Positions 26,501-34,099 of a DNA stretch of 53,797 bases are shown one piece after another. The notes below the pieces were generated by a model. It searched no databases and was not told where the DNA came from. It saw only the letters and a program-made list of their open reading frames with translations. A program made the translations under genes and the position numbers. The number at the start of each line of letters is the position of its first letter. The stretch's first letter is position 1. The stretch covers positions 91,408 to 145,204 of the forward strand of contig BJOX01000182.1 of assembly GCA_009731375.1 (NCBI GenBank), written 5' to 3'. The stretch is from Paulinella micropora (taxonomy: Eukaryota > Cercozoa > Imbricatea > Euglyphida).

Positions 26501-27315
26501 TCTTGGAGCATCTTCTGCTGGTGTTGAATTCAGACACAGCAACGGGACACAGGGAGTTGGTTTTGGTTATAACTCAATATATGCTACGGGAAGCAGTACA
26601 AATCAAGACTTAAATTTTTATGCGAGGGGAACAGGAGTAATCTATGCTCAGAGTGATACAAGCATGACGACAGCATCCAGCGGATTTTTAACATTAAGAA
26701 AAAGACCATCAAATACGACCAACCCCCAAATATTTATGAAAGCAGGAGATTCTTCAGGTTATGCGGTGGTAATGAATACAGGCGGATTATTACATGCTTG
26801 GTCGACTTCATTATNNNNNNNNNNAGTAATGAATACACGTGGATTATTACACGCTTGGTCGACTTCATTATCAAATGGTGAAAACAATAATGGATATGTT
26901 TATATTGCAGCAGGAGCGAATGTTTGGTCTTCTGGTTCAGACAGGAGGCTAAAATCAGATATTAAAACACTAGACTGCGGGGATTGTTGTGAGAAACTAA
27001 TGAAAATAAACTGCTGCTGTTCATATTATTTGAAATCAGACGAAAAGAAAGAAAAAAAGAACCACGGATTTATAGCGGATGAAGTTAAAAAAATATTTCC
27101 AGAATTTGTATTTGAAAGTGGAATAAAAGCAGATGATGGGGATGGAAACTTTGAAGGTATATNNNNNNNNNNGCTTCATACCAATATTGGTCAGTGCTTT
27201 TCAACACATGGCGGAAAAGGTAGTTAATTTAGAAAAGCAAAATAATAATCTTATGCTTATTATAGAAGATATATCTAAACAACTAGCAGTCGGTTTTTCA
27301 AATGTCAAACAATAA
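23575..27315 (+). CDS. Giant fiber/tailspike-like protein with S74 intramolecular chaperone
   Basis: About 1240 residues if one frame break is allowed. The N-terminus has tandem phage-fiber-like units (YYTDDRFDTRLALKST, then YYWTDNRFDTRLALKST, and RLYYTEQRVRD). A one-base loss near 24205 breaks the frame, and reading resumes at once with NLLNTKDVDEWIFEH. The long middle is a Gly/Ser/Thr/Asn-rich beta repeat region with duplicated blocks (DNQLLIYSTGQWRN occurs twice). The end carries a peptidase S74 chaperone: SDRRLKSDIKTL, then NHGFIADEVKKIFPE, and after the gap at 27163 a coiled-coil tail LVSAFQHMAEKVVNLEKQNN. S74 domains trimerise and cleave themselves off phage tailspikes. Here it would fold a trimeric receptor-binding fiber. 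Gaps also lie at 26815. Confidence 0.85.
26766..26870 (+). repeat. Near-duplicate sequence on both sides of a 10-N gap
   Basis: About 45 bases (gtaatgaataca..., ...cttggtcgacttcattat) occur before and after the gap at 26815-26824 with about four differences. Either two contig ends overlap and were not merged, or there is a true tandem unit of the fiber repeat. Confidence 0.8.
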
Positions 27316-27658
27316 TACAACTAGACTTCACAGACCCCCGCCTATTATGGATATGGATGGCGAACTAACTCCCGAATTAAAGTCTCGCGTTCTTGAAGTA
27401 GAACTAAAGACTGAGGAAAAAAAAGTAGAGCACGAATTGGAAGATAATTGGAATTGTTGTTGTATAAAAAACAGACCAACCGACAGCCGACTTATTAAAT
27501 ACTTATTTCAAATGGGTATCATCGTTGCCATTATAGCCCTTTGTATCGTGAGGCTATCTGAAAAGAACTTGCCGTGCGAGGTTGCTAATACTTATGTCGG
27601 AATCCTAACATTGCTTATCGGCATTTGCCTTCCATCACCTTCTTCAAGTAAGAAGTGA
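27302..27658 (+). CDS. Small membrane protein (two helices), overlaps fiber gene end
   Basis: A 118-residue protein whose ATG lies 14 bases before the end of the fiber frame. The N-terminal half is hydrophilic, with a coiled-coil-like acidic/basic stretch and a CCC cluster near residue 52. Two hydrophobic helices follow (about residues 66-82 and 96-112), and then a Ser/Lys tail. Its position after the fiber suggests a virion membrane or holin-like role, but I recognise no family. A hairpin ends at the base before its stop codon. Confidence 0.65.
   Translation: MSNNNTTRLHRPPPIMDMDGELTPELKSRVLEVELKTEEKKVEHELEDNWNCCCIKNRPTDSRLIKYLFQMGIIVAIIALCIVRLSEKNLPCEVANTYVGILTLLIGICLPSPSSSKK
27639..27655 (+). 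terminator. Hairpin beside stop codon
   Basis: cttctt / aagaag, 6 bp stem and 5-base loop, ending one base before the stop tga at 27656. Confidence 0.5.
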
Positions 27659-27994
27659 GCACTCGTATAAGTGTATTTTATACCACATAGCATCATTCGA
27701 ACATATTAAAGGAATGGCTTCATCAAAACTAACACACCAATCACTCATAGGCTTATACACACATTTAAATTTTGTTTCAATACCTTGCTTTATACAATAA
27801 ACACAACTCTCATTTTTTTTCTCACTTACCCGCGAGTAAAAGTCGCAGGCAGTCCGAGCAGAAATATTAATTAATAAAAAGTTTATTAGCACTAATATAT
27901 AGGGGACATCATGGCTGACTATAAATACCAAAAGATTATTTTTCTGAGCAATGATTTTGCTGGAGGAAGCAAAACATTTAATAAAAATATTCAA
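27644..27994 (-). CDS. Possible small Cys-rich protein on the opposite strand
   Basis: A minus-strand frame of 116 residues. It overlaps the starts or ends of both neighbours, but its last 60 residues (CVYCIKQGIETKFKC, then WCVSFDEAIPLICSND) look protein-like with paired Cys. It fills the otherwise empty 250 bases between the two rightward genes. The upper start overlaps the promoter and beginning of the 27911 gene, so a lower start is more likely. Confidence 0.3.
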   Translation of the reverse strand: MNIFIKCFASSSKIIAQKNNLLVFIVSHDVPYILVLINFLLINISARTACDFYSRVSEKKNESCVYCIKQGIETKFKCVYKPMSDWCVSFDEAIPLICSNDAMWYKIHLYECSLLT

Positions 27995-28273
27995 ATGTCA
28001 TTCACACCAACCAAAATGAATGTTAAGTTTATCCACTATATGAACGACCAGACCGAAACCAAAACCAGAATTCTTTATATGGACAGAATTGGAATTATTG
28101 GAACATTTGCTGACAGCACCACAGCAAACATTTCACATCTCGGTTATAATTTGGGTGTTGTCGGATGGACTGACGGCCAATATACATTTAAAGTCCTTGA
28201 AACTGACAGCGGAAATATTGACACAGGAAATTTAGCGGGAAGAATTGTTGCGTGTTTGGAATTCGTTGCGTAG
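27911..28273 (+). CDS. Small beta-rich protein (possible capsid/vertex protein)
   Basis: A 120-residue protein, mostly predicted beta strands (NVKFIHYMNDQTETKTRILY, HLGYNLGVVGWTDGQYTFKV), with no membrane segment. Its size and strand pattern would fit a small jelly-roll or cement protein. It lies between the fiber and ATPase genes in the morphogenesis cluster. The stop codon sits inside one hairpin and a second, longer hairpin follows within ten bases. No family recognised. Confidence 0.65.
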   Translation: MADYKYQKIIFLSNDFAGGSKTFNKNIQMSFTPTKMNVKFIHYMNDQTETKTRILYMDRIGIIGTFADSTTANISHLGYNLGVVGWTDGQYTFKVLETDSGNIDTGNLAGRIVACLEFVA

Positions 28274-28277
28274 CAAC
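28265..28277 (+). terminator. Hairpin over stop codon
   Basis: gttgc / gcaac with a 3-base loop. The stop tag at 28271-28273 spans the loop and the 3' arm. Confidence 0.5.
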
Positions 28278-28281
28278 AATG

Positions 28282-28301
28282 TATGAATTTAGAAATTCAT
28301 A
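28282..28301 (+). terminator. Second hairpin after stop codon
   Basis: tatgaattt / aaattcata, a perfect 9-bp stem with a 2-base loop, five bases after the previous hairpin. Confidence 0.55.
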
Positions 28302-28331
28302 ACTATTTCTCGCTTAGAATATAGGATAGAA

Positions 28332-29140
28332 AAGATTAATAGCATTAAGGTGAAGCCAGTAAAACAAGAGGGTGATAGAAATAAAAAGCAAAAGGTTATA
28401 AATTATTCAACGAGCCGTATGCCAACATATTTCTACTTGCCCGTAAGAAGAGCGGGAAAACGACAGCACTCTTTGAAATACTGAAACGGACGACAGACAG
28501 AAAAACCCGTATTGTCATTATTGCTTCAACAATTCACAAGGACTACATTTATAAAGCAATGGTAAAGCATTTTAAGAACAGAGGCAACCCAATGGCAATA
28601 TATACCTTTCTTAAATCGGATGGTGTAAATGTTATAGACTATGAACTTGACAAACTGAACAGAAATGACGAGCAACACGAAGGAGAAATCAAAGATGAAG
28701 AACCTATGGAGAAACCACAATTTTTATACTTTGGAAAAGAAAAGAAACAGAGCGCCGCGGAGGCACCAAAAGAACGACCAAGTAAGTATATTTCTCCAGA
28801 GGTTGTTTTTGTTTTGGACGATTTAGGGAGCGGTTTACGAGATAAGTCCGTAAGTGATTTGTTAAAAAAGAATAGACACTATAAATCAAAGGTGATTATG
28901 TCAAGTCAGTATTTGAACGACCTACGACCAGAAGCCATTAAGCAGTTAGATTATTTATTAATCTTTCCAAGCCAGTCTCAGGACAAAATGGAACTCGTGT
29001 ATAAACATTTAGACTTATCTTTTGATTTTGATTACTTTCTTCAAAAGTATCACGAAGCAACAAAGGAGAGATTTAATTTTCTTTATGTCTCAAGTGTTGA
29101 TGATGAACTTCGCAAAAACTTTGCTTACAGATTAAAATAA
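28332..29140 (+). CDS. FtsK/HerA (A32-like) genome-packaging ATPase, frame break near N-terminus
   Basis: About 270 residues. The P-loop is LLARKKSGKTT (28436-28468) and the Walker B motif is VVFVLDDLG (28805-28831). A following SSQYLNDL matches the polar sensor motif of A32-type packaging ATPases. The protein would pump element DNA into capsids. Upstream of about 28390 the reading continues in another frame (INSIKVKPVKQEGD), implying one missing base in an A-rich stretch. No ATG is visible in that upstream frame, so the true start is uncertain. Codon use and position between the fiber and core genes fit a Polinton morphogenesis cluster. Confidence 0.88.
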
Positions 29141-29190
29141 AAATTTAAAATTAATTATTTTTTTCTGTATTATATATTTCACTATCTTTT

Positions 29191-29508
29191 ATGGTAGTTA
29201 AAACAACTCGTGTTGAAGTCATTCCAACAATCGGCAAACGAACAATTAACTCAAGCACCAACATGGCTGGAGGTAAAAAGAAAACTGGACGGAAGAAGGG
29301 CAAGGGGCAGGCTGGCGGTAAAATTAACTGGCAAAAAGTGGGCAAAACCGCAATGGCCGTTGATAAATTTCTTCGCAATAATAAGTTAATCTCTAGGACT
29401 GCGGGAGCATTAAGTAGCGTCGGGGTACCTTACGCTGGTAGTGTTGGTGCTGTAGCATCAAGACTGGGGTATGGTAAGCAGAGAGGACGAGGTGCCCTTA
29501 AGTTTTAG
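29191..29508 (+). CDS. Small basic Gly-rich core-like protein
   Basis: A 105-residue protein. A Lys/Gly-rich segment (GGKKKTGRKKGKGQAGGK) is followed by a mildly hydrophobic Ala/Gly/Val segment (AGALSSVGVPYAGSVGAVAS) and a basic tail. Small basic proteins with a hydrophobic Gly-rich segment are common virion core or membrane-active components in adenovirus-like lineages. That comparison is inference. It follows the ATPase by 50 bases and has its own T-run/TATA promoter. Its stop lies at the foot of a perfect hairpin. Confidence 0.65.
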   Translation: MVVKTTRVEVIPTIGKRTINSSTNMAGGKKKTGRKKGKGQAGGKINWQKVGKTAMAVDKFLRNNKLISRTAGALSSVGVPYAGSVGAVASRLGYGKQRGRGALKF

Positions 29509-29521
29509 TCCGCTTGCGGAC
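29508..29521 (+). terminator. Hairpin at stop codon
   Basis: gtccgc / gcggac, a perfect 6-bp stem with a 2-base loop. Its first base is the last base of the stop codon tag. It stands out as GC-rich in AT-rich surroundings. Confidence 0.6.
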
Positions 29522-29556
29522 AAACGACANNNNNNNNNNTTTTTTGTTTGTATATA

Positions 29557-30390
29557 ATGGTTGCTAAAACCAAAAAAACAAGGAAGCCTAAGGTAAGACC
29601 CCCGCGGGTTTATAGGAATAAGAGCGGGAAGCCGTATATTATCCAGAAGGGTAAAAAATATTATCTTAATTTCGGTAAAAAGACAAATGATATGAGCACA
29701 CTTCAAATTGTTAAACTTTTTATGAAATACTTAAGCAGACCAAAATCAAAGCGANNNNNNNNNNCCATTAATGACCACTTAGACAAACTCAGAAAGGAGA
29801 AATACGAAAAGATTGATGAGATAGACCAAAAAGAGAAAAAAGCACGAGTTGATGCTGAAGAAGAAAGGAAGAGGCAAGAGCGTCGCGTAGACGCAGATAC
29901 TAAGGAAAGGCAGGATGAGTTAGCAAGGATACACCGCAATGAACTATCCGATATCAAGGAACGACAAGAACAAAAAGCCAGAGAACTAAGAAGGGAGCAA
30001 AAACTCATAGATGATGTAAAATATGAAGAGGATAGAAAAAATAGGATACAAGCATTACCACCGCCACCACAATATCAATTTATTATGCCACCACAACAGG
30101 AACAACAAGCACAACAGACGCTACAACAGGGGCAACCACAGACAGAGATAAAAATTAAACCAAATAAAGAATTTGAAGCCGATAAAAATTTAATCATAAA
30201 TTCTGGAGTTTTTACTCAAGCAGATATAAATAATTGGGTTCCTAGCAAAATACAAAGTATAGCAGAAAGCATAAAACAATTTCAAGAACAAAAACTGACA
30301 ATAGACCAAATAAAAAAATCGCTAGGAGCACAAGAATCATTAAATAAAAATATAGGAAATAAACTAGAGATGGCTACGAAGCGATGTTGA
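29557..30390 (+). CDS. Basic/coiled-coil protein (unknown, possible core or scaffold), with internal gap
   Basis: About 277 residues from ATG 29557, directly after tttttgtttgtatata. The N-terminus is strongly basic (KTKKTRKPKVRPPRVYRNK) with a small beta-like unit (GKPYIIQKGKKYYLNFGKK). After the 10-N gap at 29755 the frame is kept, and a long Glu/Lys/Arg coiled coil follows (about residues 75-165). Next come a Pro/Gln-rich hinge and a helical C-terminus. The last 7 bases overlap the protease start. The layout suggests a scaffold or DNA-core protein that the protease next door might cut. Confidence 0.65.
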   Translation: MVAKTKKTRKPKVRPPRVYRNKSGKPYIIQKGKKYYLNFGKKTNDMSTLQIVKLFMKYLSRPKSKRXXXXINDHLDKLRKEKYEKIDEIDQKEKKARVDAEEERKRQERRVDADTKERQDELARIHRNELSDIKERQEQKARELRREQKLIDDVKYEEDRKNRIQALPPPPQYQFIMPPQQEQQAQQTLQQGQPQTEIKIKPNKEFEADKNLIINSGVFTQADINNWVPSKIQSIAESIKQFQEQKLTIDQIKKSLGAQESLNKNIGNKLEMATKRC

Positions 30391-31397
30391 AAAGTGCTTT
30401 AACTAATGCGAATATTGAAAAAAAACTATCCGTCCAAATTCTTGGCGATGCTCTCAAAGAAAAACTTGAAAAAGAAGGACATGATGTTAAAGGATGGACA
30501 CATAATAAAAGGTCTATCTGGATTGTTAAAAAAATTATTGAACATAAAATAGATGTAGGAGATAAAAAGGATGAAGTAAAAAAGAAATTGGCGGAATATT
30601 TGGGCTTACAAACTGGAACTGGCTTAGAAGATTTGATTAATAAAGTGTTTTCCGTAGAAAATATTAAAAAGTATCTATCACGAAAAGACTGGACACATTC
30701 AATGAGAAAAAAAGATTATGTTAATGCACTTATAAATAAATATAAAACCGAACTGAATGAAGAGCAACCAGCGCCAGAAGAGCCCCCACAGCAACCACAA
30801 CAACCAGAGGAGCCACAGCAACCACCAAATCTCCAACCAGTTGGAAATCTCCAGCATGCTGGAGATAACGAGCAAGAGCAAGAGCAACCACAGCAAGAGG
30901 GAGAGGGTCGCGGTTTAATGACTAATGAAATTGATGACATAATGAAAAAATACGGATGGTATCTCGGAGCGATAGCCAGCGATGAAATTTACAAGTTGAA
31001 GCCCGGAAGCAGAAAGCGATACGGATTTATTATGAATTTGGACAATCACAAGCAAGCAGGGTCTCATTGGATCGCAGTATGGATAAGTCTAGATAAAGAC
31101 AGGAGTGTTGAAGTCTATGACCCCTTAGCACTTTATGAACCTACTGAAGACTTTCAACAACAAATGAAACAAATAATAGATAAAAGCCACCCCGATAGTT
31201 ATTTATTAATGAAGGTTAATCAAGTAAAACAACAATCCAACACCTCAGACACGTGCGGTTGGCATAGTATGAGATTTTTTATGGAGCGAGCGAAAGGCAT
31301 CAGGTTTAAGTTTGCTAGTGGCTATACAGACTTAAAAGAAGAAGAAGCGGAGAAATTAAAAGCACAGAATGGCTATGGTTTTGACACCTTTTTATAA
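30384..31397 (+). CDS. Adenovirus/Ulp1-type cysteine protease (capsid maturation)
   Basis: A 337-residue protein. The catalytic domain lies in the last ~160 residues, with H228 in GSHWIAVWI, D246 in VEVYDPLA, a Gln at 283-284 (VKQQSNTS) and C291 in DTCGWHSMRF. This is the His-Asp-Gln-Cys order of the C48/C5 protease clan used by Polintons, virophages and adenoviruses to cut capsid precursors. About 120 N-terminal residues form a separate helical domain with two similar units (KGWTHNKRSIWIVKKI and KDWTHSMRKKDYVNAL). It is joined by a Pro/Gln/Glu-rich linker. The start overlaps the preceding gene by 7 bases. Confidence 0.92.
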   Translation: MLKSALTNANIEKKLSVQILGDALKEKLEKEGHDVKGWTHNKRSIWIVKKIIEHKIDVGDKKDEVKKKLAEYLGLQTGTGLEDLINKVFSVENIKKYLSRKDWTHSMRKKDYVNALINKYKTELNEEQPAPEEPPQQPQQPEEPQQPPNLQPVGNLQHAGDNEQEQEQPQQEGEGRGLMTNEIDDIMKKYGWYLGAIASDEIYKLKPGSRKRYGFIMNLDNHKQAGSHWIAVWISLDKDRSVEVYDPLALYEPTEDFQQQMKQIIDKSHPDSYLLMKVNQVKQQSNTSDTCGWHSMRFFMERAKGIRFKFASGYTDLKEEEAEKLKAQNGYGFDTFL

Positions 31398-31400
31398 AAG
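31388..31400 (+). terminator. Hairpin over stop codon
   Basis: ctttt / aaaag with a 3-base loop. The stop taa at 31395-31397 spans the loop and the 3' arm. Confidence 0.4.
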
Positions 31401-31417
31401 ATATTCGTAAATCCACA

Positions 31418-31576
31418 CTCTCATTCGTTTCACTCATTTCCGTGTATCTTTGTTTTTGACTACTTCAAAAACAAAAACAATTAACAAATATCGTATCCCA
31501 TTTAATTTTTTCCAAAATAAAAAAAAGATGTTTTAGAATAAGCGAGAGTGAAACGAAAGCGCTATTGTAAAATATC
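31418..31576 (+). promoter_or_regulatory. Structured intergenic region, copy 1
   Basis: It contains cactctcattcg near its start. Its end forms a stem, gatgttttagaat against attgtaaaatatc, around an aagcgagagtg core. The arrangement recurs after the capsid gene at 33950-34055. The minor capsid ATG follows six bases later. Confidence 0.55.
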
Positions 31577-31582
31577 TATATC

Positions 31583-32395
31583 ATGGATTACAAAGGAGGC
31601 AGGTCGAGCGGTATATACTACATAAATAGTAAAAATAGAATAACGGGAACAGACAGCGACTTTACACACGAAGTCAATATGAAGGGGCTAGACAATCCCA
31701 CACATTGTAAAATTCTTCATATTTATGTGCCGAAATTGTATTACTCTGTGGCTTCACCATATAATACTTTTACACTTAGCGAAGACGTATATGAGGCTTT
31801 AATTACAATACCCGAGGGAAACTACACAATGAACAACTTAAAAAATAAGTTGTCTGAGATACTGACGGCAGAAAGTCCAAATGATTATACTTATGTTGTC
31901 TCAAGCAACAATACAAACACAGAAGCGGAGGATGGCAAATTAACATTCAGTGTTTCAAATAACGGAGGTATTCAACCGCGGTTTATATTTGATGGTGATA
32001 CCCGTATTCACGAGGTTATGGGTTTTGATAGAAATTCAACATATTTCTTTGCAAATGATTTTATTAAATCGCCGAATGTAATTATTTTAACTGGTGAAAA
32101 AACTCTGTATCTTCAATCTGATTTGGTGAATGAAGGTGATAATCATGTGCTTCAAGAAATATACACAGCCAACGAAATTCCTTTTGGTTCTGTCATTTAT
32201 GACGGCTCTGGTAGTGAATACGGGAAAACATTATCTGCGAGTTCAAACAATGTATTCAGGTTTTACTTGACGGACGAAAACGACCAAGCAATAAATCTTA
32301 ATGGTTTGGGAATAGTTATGACTTTATTGGTTTATCGTGAAACTAATTATTTTAGTTTATTTAATTCATTTTTCAATCTTTTGAAAAAGAGATAA
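31583..32395 (+). CDS. Minor capsid (penton-type) protein
   Basis: A 270-residue protein. Its N-terminal sequence (GGRSSGIYYINSKNRITGT) and its place between protease and major capsid match the single-jelly-roll penton proteins of Polintons and virophages. Strand-rich segments run throughout (KILHIYVPKLYYSVASPYNT, IPEGNYTMNNLKNKLSEIL, NVFRFYLTDENDQ). The IPEGNYTMNNL pattern is typical of viral penton proteins. It would occupy the capsid five-fold vertices and hold the fiber. The gene ends at a weak hairpin (gata/tatc) over its stop. Confidence 0.82.
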   Translation: MDYKGGRSSGIYYINSKNRITGTDSDFTHEVNMKGLDNPTHCKILHIYVPKLYYSVASPYNTFTLSEDVYEALITIPEGNYTMNNLKNKLSEILTAESPNDYTYVVSSNNTNTEAEDGKLTFSVSNNGGIQPRFIFDGDTRIHEVMGFDRNSTYFFANDFIKSPNVIILTGEKTLYLQSDLVNEGDNHVLQEIYTANEIPFGSVIYDGSGSEYGKTLSASSNNVFRFYLTDENDQAINLNGLGIVMTLLVYRETNYFSLFNSFFNLLKKR

Positions 32396-32485
32396 ATATC
32401 AATTAATTTTAGAATTATTTATTTTTTTCTATAGATATATTCTCGTGAATTAGTTTATTTACGCTACGTCAAAAAAAGAAAAAAA

Positions 32486-33936
32486 ATGCCAGTCCAATAC
32501 GGAGGAGAACTAGTCCATCAGACTAAGGAACTGCTCACTGGTAAGTATGAATTGAACAAACTTACTGCCCGTGAAGGGTCAGCCGATGTTGTTCTCACCA
32601 CTGCGGGTGGAAATGAAAGCACCTTTGAAATCCCTACTCGTCCTTTGAACCTTGCGAGGTCGGTGTTGCGATTTACTTATACCCCTACCGCATCTGCTGG
32701 TTATAATCGTATGTTTATGGATTGCTTGCCTATGATACAAAGAATTGAACTGCGAAGCCGAAGCGGTCAGTATTTGTGTAATCTTCAACACGTGGGCAAT
32801 TACACTAAGATGATTTGGAAGCCCGAAATTAAATATGAAAAATTTATGGCACTTGAAAACCACGGGGCGGGTGTATCTAGCGGGGCTATGCTTCAAAAGT
32901 ATAATGCTGGAAAAGTTGAGATAGGAAGTGTAGCGGAAAGAAAAGCAATTACTGATGCAGCCAATACTGCTGGAGTGGTTGCTGCAGTTCAAGGATACTA
33001 CAAAGTGCCACTTGTTAATGCCCGCCGTCATAATGATACTGCTCTCGCCGATAGCACTGCTGGAAATTATAGCCTTGTTAATGTTCCTTTTGAGGAGGCT
33101 AAGTATTTTGAAGGAGGAACTAATGCGCACGCCGACCCTGTCATTAAAGTTAAACTTCCGTTGGGTATGATTTTTGGAACTATTTTTGAACTGGATAAGA
33201 CTATCGGTTTTAATGAAATTTTGGATTTGCGAATTGTGTGGGAGGGAACTAACCGCTCTACTTTCTATGGAACTGATGCAAGCAGTATTTCTACTGGTGC
33301 AGCACAGGTTGCTGTTGGTGCTACTATTTCAAACTTGAATCTGTTTCTTGCCGTAGAGACTGACCCAAATGTCGTCCTTGGTGTTCAGCAGAAGATTGCG
33401 GGAGAGGTTTTCCATTTAAGATCGAATACCCTATCTCTTGGAAGCAGACCCTACAAACAGCGAACCAAAATTTCGTAGTAAAAATGAACCGCTCACAGGG
33501 TGAGAGAATTAGAAGAATTTATACTTCTGCGTTCCACAACGATGAAAATAAAAATACTGCTTTTGACAACGATAACAGAGCGGATGCAAAGATTATTTCA
33601 TATTATACAACTCTGGATGGCTCTCGTCTTCAACAATTTGACATTGACACCTCTGAGAATGAGGACTATATGATTTTGAAGGATAAGTTGAAGGGGAGTG
33701 CCATCCTAAACAGCGATGTCTATCATTACAACTGGTTTCATGTGGATACTTGGGACAATAACCGCCCGCTGTGCGATAAGGATACCGACGGGTATGAGGT
33801 GAGTGGTCTGAGCCTTGACACTGAGAGGCGATATGAGTTCGTTTCAACTACTGCTGGAAACAATCTTAACCATTACACTTATGCTATTCTTCAACGAAGT
33901 GTGCTTGTGAAGGGAATTGAAATCCTTATGAGTTGA
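32486..33936 (+). CDS. Double-jelly-roll major capsid protein, one frame break
   Basis: About 483 residues when the frame break is allowed. The first part (32486 to about 33408) holds the N-terminal jelly roll (FEIPTRPLNLARSVLRFTYT, MIQRIELRSRSGQYLCNL). It then changes frame near 33408-33412 in a short T run. The other frame continues at once with FPFKIEYPISWKQTLQ and the C-terminal jelly roll, ending HYTYAILQRSVLVKGIEILMS. The shift equals one missing base. The frame immediately after it reads FPFKIEYP, so the two halves belong to one gene. A separate downstream ATG at 33484 is probably not a true start. Role: hexameric capsid building block. Confidence 0.88.
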
Positions 33937-33948
33937 TATTTATCAACT
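33931..33948 (+). terminator. Hairpin over stop codon
   Basis: agttgata / tatcaact, a perfect 8-bp stem with a 2-base loop. The capsid stop tga at 33934-33936 lies inside the 5' arm. Confidence 0.65.
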
Positions 33949-33949
33949 T

Positions 33950-34055
33950 CACTCTCATTCGCTTTGCTCATTCTCGTTTGTTGATAAACATCGAAAAAAC
34001 GATATTTTAGAATAAGCGGGAGTGCGTCAGCACGAAGCGCAATTCTAAAAATATC
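33950..34055 (+). promoter_or_regulatory. Structured intergenic region, copy 2
   Basis: It shares cactctcattcg and gatattttagaataagcg with 31418-31576. It forms a stem 34001-34013 / 34042-34055 (gatattttagaat against attctaaaaatatc) with an inner gtgc/gcac hairpin. A T-run and ttatata follow before the next start. Confidence 0.55.
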
Positions 34056-34081
34056 AACAAGAATAATAAAAATAAAAAATA

Positions 34082-34099
34082 TTTTTTTGTTTATATACT
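34082..34099 (+). promoter_or_regulatory. Late-promoter-like T-run plus TATATA
   Basis: tttttttgtttatatac sits directly before ATG 34100. It closely resembles tttttttgtttgtatata before ATG 29557 and looser forms before 29191 and 32486. Confidence 0.5.

Noticed and set aside
33484-33936. Separate gene starting at 33484
   Set aside because: The same frame extends upstream with capsid sequence and joins the first part of the major capsid gene after a one-base shift.
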